9,078 bases of DNA from a bacterium (GTDB taxonomy: Bacteria > Krumholzibacteriota > Krumholzibacteriia > LZORAL124-64-63), in contig JAUVBS010000058.1 in the NCBI GenBank assembly GCA_030591105.1, positions 1 to 9,078 on the forward strand. The letters run 5' to 3'. The translations under genes and the position numbers were made by a program. Below the pieces are notes generated by a model. The model was not told the origin of the DNA. It searched no databases and saw only the letters and a list, made by a program, of their open reading frames with translations. This document shows, piece by piece, positions 1-6,100 of this stretch (position 1 is the first letter of the stretch; every line of letters begins with the position of its first letter).

Positions 1-1
1 C

Positions 2-904
2 GCGGCCCAGATCGGCGGCTTCGCCGGCGGCACGTTCATCTTCATGCTGACCTGGGGCGTCAAACGCGGGCTGTTTTCCAACGAATCGGGCCAGGGATCG
101 GCACCCATCGCGCACGCGGCGGCCCAGACCGACGAGCCGGTTCGCGAGGGCGTCGTCGCCATGATGGGTCCGTTGATCGACACCCTGGCCATCTGCACGA
201 TCACCGGGCTGGTGATCTTGACCACCGGCGTTTGGCACGACAAGCAAACCGATACGATTCCCGTCAACGCTCAGTCCGCGATCACGGTCGTGGCCGCTGG
301 CACACAGATCGGGACCAACGGCACCATCGCCCAGGCGGATCGTTTTACCGGTACGGTACCGGTCGTCACGGGTCGGCTCGATGGCGCCGCCCTGGTGCGC
401 CACCACGCGCTGGTGGACTATCCGCAACTGGTGTACCCCGACGGCGAGCCGTTCGAAGGTTCCCTGGCGGTCACCGACGGCAGTATCGATCTTGCCGACT
501 TGCCGTCGCTCCAGTTGACCGGCGATATGGCTCAGAACGGGTCGCCGTTGACCGGCTGGGCTTTTCAGAGGGGACTCTCCCCGGTGATGGGGCGCTGGGG
601 CTACCTGATCGTCACCCTCGGGGTGGTGCTGTTCGGTATCTCGACCGCCATCGCCTGGAGCTACTACGGCGACCGCGCCGTGGTCTACCTGTTCGGCACG
701 CGATACGTGCTACCGTACAAATTGGTCTTCTGCCTCATGAATTTCCTGGGTGCGATATTCTCCCTGGAGATCGTCTGGAATCTGGGCGACACCGCACTCG
801 GCTTGATGGCGTTACCCAATCTACTCGGGCTGATCTTCCTGAACCGGCAGGTCAGGTCGATGACGCGCGACTACTTTTCCCGTGAGCACAAACCGTTCTG
901 GTAG
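2..904 (+). CDS. AGCS-family sodium:alanine/glycine symporter, C-terminal part (5' truncated by window edge)
   Basis: Inner-membrane secondary transporter expected to take up alanine or glycine with Na+ (family knowledge; the exact substrate is not readable here). The frame is open from base 2 and ends at TAG 902-904, giving 300 residues; the true start is outside the window, and the ATG at 44 is internal. The segment GVKRGLFSNESGQGSAP followed by IAHAAA is the family signature, next to a hydrophobic segment (MMGPLIDTLAICTITGLVIL). Further on, STAIAWSYYGD, the VWNLGD region and GLMALPNLLGL match the conserved C-terminal AGCS helices. Between these blocks lies a non-membrane stretch of about 105 residues (roughly bases 236-555), longer than the short loop I would expect in a minimal AGCS protein and probably an exported loop. 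The methyltransferase follows after 16 bp, so the two may be co-transcribed. The family call is firm. Confidence 0.93.
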   Translation, partial: AAQIGGFAGGTFIFMLTWGVKRGLFSNESGQGSAPIAHAAAQTDEPVREGVVAMMGPLIDTLAICTITGLVILTTGVWHDKQTDTIPVNAQSAITVVAAGTQIGTNGTIAQADRFTGTVPVVTGRLDGAALVRHHALVDYPQLVYPDGEPFEGSLAVTDGSIDLADLPSLQLTGDMAQNGSPLTGWAFQRGLSPVMGRWGYLIVTLGVVLFGISTAIAWSYYGDRAVVYLFGTRYVLPYKLVFCLMNFLGAIFSLEIVWNLGDTALGLMALPNLLGLIFLNRQVRSMTRDYFSREHKPFW

Positions 905-920
905 AAAGGCACCGGTTACC

Positions 921-1790
921 ATGACCGTCAGGACCGCTGGCCGGCGTAAACAGCACGACGTCGATCTCAAGACGCGGCAGCAAGAATTGGCAGCAGCCGG
1001 CCAGTTGACAGCGCGCAATGCGGATAAGCATTGGTTGTACGAGGAGTCGGTGCAGAACGCCGAATACGAGGTGGGTTTCTTCTCACGTGTATTCAAGCGT
1101 GAGTACGGTCGGCGACCGACCTTCCTGCGCGAAGATTTTTGCGGAACCGCTCTCTTGAGTTGCGGTTGGGTCGCAGCGCGCAGTGACCACACCGCGCTCG
1201 GGATCGATCTGCACGGTCCTACCCTGACCTGGGGGCGGCGGCACAACGTCGCGCCGTTGGGCGCGGGCGCTTCCCGCGTGACCTTGATCCAGGACGACGT
1301 ACGCAACGTGCAGGGTCCGCCCGCCGACGTGCTCGCGGCGACGAATTTCTCGTGGTGGGGATTCAAGAATCGCGGCGATCTGGCCGGCTACTTCAGTAAC
1401 TGCCTGGCGAGCTTACGGCCCGAGGGCATGCTGGTGCTCGACTGCTACGGCGGTCCGGAAGCGCAGATACCGCAGGAGGAGGAGCGCGAAGTAGAAGGTT
1501 TCTCCTACATCTGGGACCAGGATGGTTTCAACCCGATCACCCAGGAAATCCGTTGCCTGATCCATTTCGACTTTCCCGACGGCAGCCGGATGCAGCGGGC
1601 ATATCGTTACGATTGGCGTCTGTGGTCGTTGCCCGAGACCCGCGAGCTGCTCGCCGAAGTCGGTTTCCGTAAGACGGTGATCTACTGGGAGACGGCCGAT
1701 CGCGATGGCGAGCCGAGCGGCATCTTCCGTCCGAGTAACACGGGTGATCTCGCCCCGGCCTGGGTGGCGTACATCCTGGCTTACCGGTGA
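921..1790 (+). CDS. Class I SAM-dependent methyltransferase
   Basis: Predicted cytosolic methyltransferase of 289 residues; the substrate is unknown. A Rossmann-type SAM fold is suggested by motif I (LREDFCGTALLS, residues 69-80), an acidic ribose-binding residue in the next strand (GIDLHG, D96), and QDDVRNV (124-130), a likely adenine-contacting loop. These are followed by a substrate-side segment with NFSWWGF and by SLRPEGMLVLDCYGG, typical of strand 5 and its preceding helix. The C-terminal half includes a YRYDWRLWSLPETRELLAEVGF segment common in small-molecule methyltransferases. I chose ATG 921 because AGAAAGG lies upstream (903-909) and it avoids overlap; an in-frame GTG at 882 would overlap the symporter by 23 bp and add 13 poorly supported residues. 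The stop TGA (1788-1790) is itself part of the first unit of a 15-bp tandem repeat. No partner gene reveals the substrate. Confidence 0.85.
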   Translation: MTVRTAGRRKQHDVDLKTRQQELAAAGQLTARNADKHWLYEESVQNAEYEVGFFSRVFKREYGRRPTFLREDFCGTALLSCGWVAARSDHTALGIDLHGPTLTWGRRHNVAPLGAGASRVTLIQDDVRNVQGPPADVLAATNFSWWGFKNRGDLAGYFSNCLASLRPEGMLVLDCYGGPEAQIPQEEEREVEGFSYIWDQDGFNPITQEIRCLIHFDFPDGSRMQRAYRYDWRLWSLPETRELLAEVGFRKTVIYWETADRDGEPSGIFRPSNTGDLAPAWVAYILAYR

Positions 1791-1895
1791 GCTGAGCTGC
1801 GGTGAGCTGAGCTGCGGTGAATTGAGCTGCGGTGAATTGAGCTGTGGTGAATTGAGCTGTGGTGAATTGAAATACGGTGAATTTAAGTGCGGTGA
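1786..1895. repeat. Seven tandem 15-bp repeats starting at the methyltransferase stop codon
   Basis: The units are 1786-1800, 1801-1815, 1816-1830, 1831-1845, 1846-1860, 1861-1875 and 1876-1890, plus a partial GGTGA at 1891-1895. Units 1 and 2 are identical (GGTGAGCTGAGCTGC). Units 3-5 read GGTGAATTGAGCTG followed by C or T. Units 6 and 7 have diverged (GGTGAATTGAAATAC, GGTGAATTTAAGTGC). The first unit contains the methyltransferase TGA, and because 15 is a multiple of three an in-frame TGA recurs every five codons. One other plus-strand frame stays open and would read GELSC repeats, but it has no credible start. The array is too short and lacks the spacers of a CRISPR. It looks like a slippage-expanded tract; any function (mRNA 3' end structure, for instance) is unproven. 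Confidence 0.93.
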
Positions 1896-2026
1896 CCAGA
1901 CGCGATTACCGACTTGCGTTCGCAGCGTGAAGCTGCCTAAACTCGGCCTGAGCATGGGGGCGCGACGGTACGGTTTACAGCACCAGACCCGGCTTGAAAC
2001 GGTTTCGGTGGCCAAGGAGAATCGGG
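1896..2026 (+). promoter_or_regulatory. Intergenic leader before the acidic-protein gene, with ribosome binding site
   Basis: The decisive element is the Shine-Dalgarno AAGGAGA at 2014-2020, 6 nt before ATG 2027. A small inverted repeat GCAGC-GTGAA-GCTGC occupies 1922-1936 and is not followed by a T tract, so it is not an evident terminator. A weak sigma70-like pair, TTGCGT (1914-1919) and TAAACT (1938-1943) with an 18-bp spacer, could give the acidic gene its own promoter, but the match is poor. The ribosome binding site is convincing; the promoter is only a suggestion. Confidence 0.4.
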
Positions 2027-2398
2027 ATGAGCGGTACGGGATTGCGTCACGATGCCGAGGGCAAAACACCGGCGGTGGTTCGGTACCTGTTCGCGAACGT
2101 CTGGTCGAGCGACCAGAACAGGGACGGCCGGTCCAAGGATCCCGAACCCGATCTCGATAACATCGACGAAACGGATCTGGACGACGATCTACTCGACGAC
2201 GATTTCGAGCTCTCGGCAGAGGACGCCGAGGAACTCGGGGCGACCGCTGAACAAGAGATCGATCCTCTCGACGACGACGATCTCGACCTGCTAGAAAAGG
2301 GCGCGGACGATCCGGACGATCCGGACGATCTGGACCTTCCGGACGATCCGGACCTTCCCGACGATCCGGATCTTCCCGACGACACAGTGGACTTATGA
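2027..2398 (+). CDS. Small, highly acidic Asp-rich protein of unknown function
   Basis: I do not recognise this 123-residue protein. The start is well supported by AAGGAGA 6 nt upstream of ATG 2027; an upstream in-frame ATG at 1994 lacks such a site and would add 11 basic residues. The first ~37 residues are of mixed composition (MSGTGLRHDAEGKTPAVVRY, then LFANVWSSDQ) and could fold. From residue 38 on the chain is dominated by Asp, Glu, Leu and Pro and is almost certainly disordered and strongly negative. Residues 100-117 are three units of DDLDLP/DDPDLP encoded by an 18-bp tandem repeat (2324-2377). No signal peptide, membrane segment or cysteine is visible. Similar acidic tails can bind metals or basic proteins or mimic nucleic acid, but nothing here selects among these. 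A hairpin terminator follows 33 bp after the stop. The gene converges with the HesB-like selenoprotein gene. Confidence 0.72.
   Translation: MSGTGLRHDAEGKTPAVVRYLFANVWSSDQNRDGRSKDPEPDLDNIDETDLDDDLLDDDFELSAEDAEELGATAEQEIDPLDDDDLDLLEKGADDPDDPDDLDLPDDPDLPDDPDLPDDTVDL
2324..2377 (+). repeat. Three 18-bp tandem repeats inside the acidic gene
   Basis: Three consecutive 18-bp units, at 2324-2341, 2342-2359 and 2360-2377, have the form GACGATCYGGAYCTTCCS. Each encodes Asp-Asp-Pro/Leu-Asp-Leu-Pro. They are preceded by 9-bp units GACGATCCG at 2306-2323, so the tail probably grew by successive slippage within a Asp-Asp-Pro coding tract. Confidence 0.85.
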
Positions 2399-2430
2399 CA
2401 GGCTGTTGAAAATTACGCCTAGAGGATGCG

Positions 2431-2451
2431 AGGCCCCCCGAGGGGTCTTTT
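2431..2451 (+). terminator. Rho-independent terminator of the acidic-protein gene
   Basis: The stem AGGCCCC (2431-2437) pairs with GGGGTCT (2442-2448), with one G-U wobble, around a CCGA tetraloop, and runs into TTTT (2448-2451). It lies 33 bp after the TGA of the acidic gene, in the right orientation to end rightward transcription. Confidence 0.75.
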
Positions 2452-2467
2452 GTCGTTCGGCAAACGC

Positions 2468-2514
2468 GAAGGAGCCCCGGCGGGCTCCTTCACGATCTGC
2501 GGGGACGCTTCCCC
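2468..2514 (-). terminator. Hairpins likely ending the HesB-like gene
   Basis: A perfect 10-bp stem GAAGGAGCCC (2468-2477) / GGGCTCCTTC (2482-2491) encloses a CGGC loop. Read leftward it is followed only by GCGTTTG, a weak U tract. Closer to the HesB-like stop, a second hairpin CGGGGA (2500-2505) / TCCCCG (2510-2515) lies around CGCT. Placed between two convergent genes, the pair probably separates them transcriptionally, but termination efficiency on the minus strand is uncertain because of the poor T run. Confidence 0.5.
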
Positions 2515-2556
2515 GGGAAATGGTCCGGCCCAGTCATCGCATCGCGCGGCGCGAGG

Positions 2557-2910
2557 TCAGCCGCAACCCGCACAGCCGCCGTCACCAGGGTCACAGCTAC
2601 CCTCACCGACCGAGTTCAGCCGTAACATGTAACCCTTCTGGATCGCCCCGTCGACGTAGTCGATGGTCAAACCGCCGCTTTGCAGCAGCAGATCGTTGGT
2701 CTTCGGGTCGACGAGGATCTTGTAGCCCTCGCGTGCGATGATCTGGTCGTCGCTTCGTGGCTCATCCAGAGCCATGCCCAGGCTGGGCCCACCTCAGCCG
2801 AAACCGGCGAGGTACACGCGTATCCCCTTGCCCACGTGCTCCGAGAAATCGAAGGTGTTGAAGGCGTCTTCGGCGGTGTCGGTCACGCTGACCAGCTGTG
2901 TATCGGACAC
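2557..2910 (-). CDS. HesB/IscA-like selenoprotein (in-frame TGA read as Sec39)
   Basis: Predicted cytosolic 117-residue protein of the A-type Fe-S carrier (HesB/IscA/ErpA-like) superfamily. The frame runs from GTG 2910 to TGA 2557-2559 with one internal TGA at 2794-2796. Before it the sequence reads GKGIRVYLAGFG; after it, GGPSLGMALDEPRSDDQ, then GYKILVDPKTNDLL and GGLTIDYVD, which is family-like throughout. The TGA falls where the first conserved cysteine of these carriers lies, and HesB-like selenoproteins with GU-GGPSL-type sequences are an established family. The GTG start has AAGGA (2917-2921) 6 nt upstream, so the segment before the TGA is a genuine translated N terminus. A SECIS-like stem-loop follows the TGA. 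The C terminus carries Cys106, Cys113 and Cys116 in a Gly-rich tail, spaced unlike the usual CGC. The exact role (Fe-S delivery or a redox function) is unknown. An ordinary nonsense mutation is possible but less likely, since both halves are intact. Confidence 0.85.
2758..2774 (-). promoter_or_regulatory. Candidate bacterial SECIS element
   Basis: On the minus strand, TGGCTC (2774-2769) pairs perfectly with GAGCCA (2763-2758) around the 5-nt loop TGGAT (2768-2764). The loop begins 25 nt after the TGA at 2796-2794 and has G at its second and third positions. This agrees with the general bacterial SECIS rule as I know it: a short stem, a small apical loop with a guanosine in its first two positions, and roughly 16-37 nt from the UGA. 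It would recruit SelB with Sec-tRNA to decode the UGA. A small additional hairpin, GCCCA-GCC-TGGGC, lies between the UGA and this stem. Confidence 0.7.
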
Positions 2911-2944
2911 GTCGTATCCTTCCTCTTGCCTACGGCGAGCGGCC

Positions 2945-3016
2945 GACTAATGGCCGATTCAGTCGCCAATTTTGAACATATGCGCGCATTTTAAGTGTTC
3001 AGGCGCGTCTGTGAGT
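2945..3016 (-). promoter_or_regulatory. Putative promoter and operator-like inverted repeats of the HesB-like gene
   Basis: Reading leftward, CTCACA (3015-3010) and TAAAAT (2993-2988) are separated by 16 bp and could be a sigma70 -35/-10 pair, giving a leader of about 70 nt before GTG 2910. Overlapping the -10 are an inverted repeat TGAACA (2973-2978) / TGTTCA (2996-3001) and a perfect palindrome ATGCGCGCAT (2980-2989), which are plausible operator half-sites. A bulged hairpin (GACTAAT 2945-2951 with ATTCAGTC 2957-2964) lies in the predicted leader. No known regulator is recognised. All of this is pattern reading. Confidence 0.35.
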
Positions 3017-3081
3017 CGCCCCCGGTTGCAAAGAAGCAAGCCGGCCCGTACGGCCGCCACATATTTCTTCGTCACCATGGT

Positions 3082-3099
3082 AAAAAAACTAAGCAGTTT
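3082..3099 (-). terminator. Weak terminator-like hairpin after the RND pump gene
   Basis: Reading leftward from the TAG at 3113-3111, AAACT (3099-3095), loop GCTT, AGTTT (3090-3086) forms a 5-bp stem merging with a run of seven T (3088-3082). The position, 11 nt past the stop, and the T run suit an intrinsic terminator for the efflux operon, but the AT-rich stem is weak. Confidence 0.45.
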
Positions 3100-3110
3100 C
3101 GCAACAATCT

Positions 3111-6100
3111 CTAACCAGCCGGCTGTTGCTGCGGCTCACTTTCGGTCTCGGCCGCGCTGCTTTCGGCGGCGTCCAGGGTGTCGTGCATCCCCAGTTTCCG
3201 CTTGGCGTCGGCGAGCAGGGTGTAACCCACCGGGATCAACATCAGGGTGATCACAGTGGCGAAGATCACGCCGAAGCCGAGGCTGATCGCCATGGGGATC
3301 AGGAACCGCGCCTGCAGACTTTTCTCCAGCAATAGCGGTGTCAAGCCGGCGAACGTGGTCACCGAAGTGAGCATGATCGGCCGGAAGCGCCGCATACCGG
3401 ACTGCAGCACGGCGTCGCGTAGCGGAGTCCCGCCGCGGCGAGTGCGGTTGATGAAATCGATCATGATCAACGAATCGTTCACCACCACGCCGGTCAAGGC
3501 CACCACGCCGAACAGGCTCAGTATGGTCAGGTCCTGGCGCATGGCCAAGTGGCCGAGGATTGCTCCCATCAGACCGAAAGGAATTGCCGACATGACGATC
3601 AGCGGCTGGGCGTAGCTCTTGAACAGTACTGCCAACAATACGTAGATCATGAACAGTGCGAACACGAAGCCACGGCCCAGGCTCGCCATCGACTCGGCCC
3701 GGTCGCGTTCCTGGCCTTCGAGACTGAAGCGTAGGCCCGGGTAGTCGGCGAGCAGATCGGGTATAGCATGCGCCTGCAGGTCGGTCAGAACTTCACCCGC
3801 ATTGGTCACCGATTGGTCCACGTCGGCGTACACGGTGACGATGCGTTGGCGCTCGGCGCGCTCGATACTGGCGTAGCCGCGGCCGGTCTCGACTTCGGCC
3901 ACCCGGTAGAACGGGACTTCGGCGCCGCTCGGGGTGCGGATGCGCATGTCTTCCATGTGGCCGAGCGAGCGCCGCTCCTGCTCGGGGTAGCGGATCATCA
4001 CCTTGACCTCGTCGCGCCCGCGCTGGATGCGCATCGCTTCGTCACCGTAGAAACCCTGGCGTACCTGACGGGCCAGATCGTTGAGCGTCAACCCGAGACT
4101 GCGCGCTTCCGGCTTGAGGTTCAGCTTCACCTCGACCTTGCCCTCGCGGAAGCTGTCGGAGATATCGGTTACGCCCGGATAGTTGGCCAGTTCGCCTTGG
4201 AGACGATGGGCGACAGCGATCAAGTGATCGGTCGACGGCGAGGAGAGTTGGATCTGGATCGCTTTGCCGCCGCCGAACAGATCGGCCGAGAAGGCCAGTG
4301 ACACCGCGCCGGGGATCGGTCCGGTCAGCTCACGCCAACGGCGGGCGATCTCGTTGCTGCTCATCCCGCGCTTCTCCGCCGATTCCAACTCGGTGACGAC
4401 TTCGACCAGATGGGCCCCACCGGCGCTGGCGCCGGCAGCCCCGTGCCCGACCATACGCTGGGCCCCGCGAGGCTGCGAGCCGATGGTCGTGAACGTGTGC
4501 CGGAAGACCTCCGGCGCCTCGGCAGGACGTTCGGTTCGGATCTCGCCGACCAAACGCTCGAGCGCTCCCTCGATCTGGTCGACCGCACTGCGGGCGTCGG
4601 CCACAGTTGCACCTTGGGGCAAGGTGAGCGAGCAGATCACGTTGTCCGAATCGATGTGCGGCATGAAGGTGAAGCGGATGTGTTTGCCCGCGACCATGCC
4701 GATCGTCAGCAGGAAACCGGCGGTCGCCAGCGCGATGACCAGGCCACGGTGGTCGAGCGCCCATTCGAGATGGCGGCGGTAGTATCGATTGACGACGTAC
4801 TCGAGCTTGCGCTGCACGAATCCTTTGTTGCGTTGGTGCCAGCCGGTCAGCCCGGTCGCTGCCGTCAGGTCGCCGCCGGTATTTTCACTGGACTGCTGCG
4901 AGACCTTGATGGTGGACAAGTGCGCCGGCAGGATGAACAGCGATTCGACCAGGGAGAACACCAGGATCGCGATCACGACCACCGGGATGTTGTACATGAA
5001 CTTGCCCATCATCCCCTCGACAAAGGCGATGGGCATAAACGCGACGACCGTGGTCATCACCGCGAAGATCACCGGTCCGGACACCTCGATCGTGCCGAGC
5101 GTCGCGGCGCGCTGGCGTGAGTACCCGCGTTCGCGGTAGGAAAAGATGTTCTCGCCGACGACGATGGCGTCGTCGACGACGATCCCCAGCGAGACGATGA
5201 ACGCGAACATCGAGATCATGTTCAACGACACACCGAACCAAGGGATCACGTAGAACGCACCCAAAAACGAGATGGCGATGCCCAACGCGACCCAGAACGC
5301 CAGGCGCAATTGCAGAAATATCGCCAGACAGAGGAAGACCAGCACCAAGCCGATCAACCCGTTGCGGGTCAGCAAGTTCATACGGCTGCGGTAGATGTCC
5401 GAGCGGTCGTACCAGGTGGTCAGAGTCACACCGGCCGGCAGTGAGTCGCTCTGCTCGGCGACATATTTCTTGACCGTGCCCGCGACGCCAAGCACGCCTT
5501 CGTTACCGGTCCGGTAGACCGAGATCATCGCCGCCGATTTGCCATCGAGACGGGCGGCGGCGTCGATGTCCTCGAACCCGTCCTTGACCGTGGCGATCTG
5601 GCCGAGAGTGACCTCGGTGCCATCGGGCCGCGGGATCACCACGATGTTGGCGAACTGTTCGCCGGTGTAGCGCTGACCTTTGGTGCGCACGAGGATCTCT
5701 CCGGCGTCGGTCTTGACGCTCCCGCCGGGCAAATCGAGGCTGTTCAGTTTCACTGCGCGGGTCACGTCGGCCAGCGTCAAGCCGTATGAACGCAGCGTCT
5801 GCTCGCTCACCTCGATGGAGATTTCGTAAGGGCGGGTACCGACGACCTCGGCGTAGGTGATTCCATCGAGGCCGACCAGATCGTCGCGTATGTCGTCGGC
5901 GAGCACCTTCAGGGTGCGCTCGCTCACATCGCCGGCGACGATCATGTCGATCACCGGCGAACGTCTCTCCAACAGCGTGACGACCGGTTTCTCGGTCTCC
6001 TCCGGGAAGGTGATGATGCGGTCGACCTCGGACTTGAGGTCGTCGAGCACTTTCTGGCCGTCGACGTTCCGATCGAGCTCGATCATCACCACGCCGATGC

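Noticed and set aside
882..920. GTG 882 as the methyltransferase start
   Set aside because: It would overlap the symporter gene and add 13 residues without family support; ATG 921 has an upstream AGAAAGG and leaves a normal gap.
1786..1895. CRISPR array
   Set aside because: The units are contiguous 15-mers without spacers, and no cas gene is present.
1413..2069. Minus-strand open frame with NSPQL repeats
   Set aside because: It is antisense to the methyltransferase across most of its length; the repetitive peptide is only the translation of the 15-bp array.
1705..2160. Plus-strand open frame with GELSC pentapeptide repeats
   Set aside because: It starts inside the methyltransferase and runs through the start of the acidic gene, with no credible ribosome binding site; the repeats do not fit the A(D/N)LXX pentapeptide-repeat family.
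2557..2775. A stand-alone 72-residue gene starting at ATG 2775 on the minus strand
   Set aside because: It lacks the N-terminal half of the HesB fold; the family-like sequence continues upstream through the TGA to a GTG with a much better ribosome binding site.
2557..2910. HesB-like gene as a pseudogene with a nonsense mutation
   Set aside because: The TGA falls exactly at the conserved Cys/Sec position, no other lesion is present, and a SECIS-like structure follows; a random nonsense mutation would rarely meet all three conditions.
3042..3056. CGGCC-CGTAC-GGCCG hairpin as a terminator
   Set aside because: The 5-bp stem has no T run on either side; it is more likely a chance GC-rich palindrome in the intergenic gap.
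4410..5120. Long plus-strand open frames opposite the RND pump
   Set aside because: They are GC-driven shadows of the pump coding strand, with Arg/His/Asp-rich low-information translations and no recognisable motifs.
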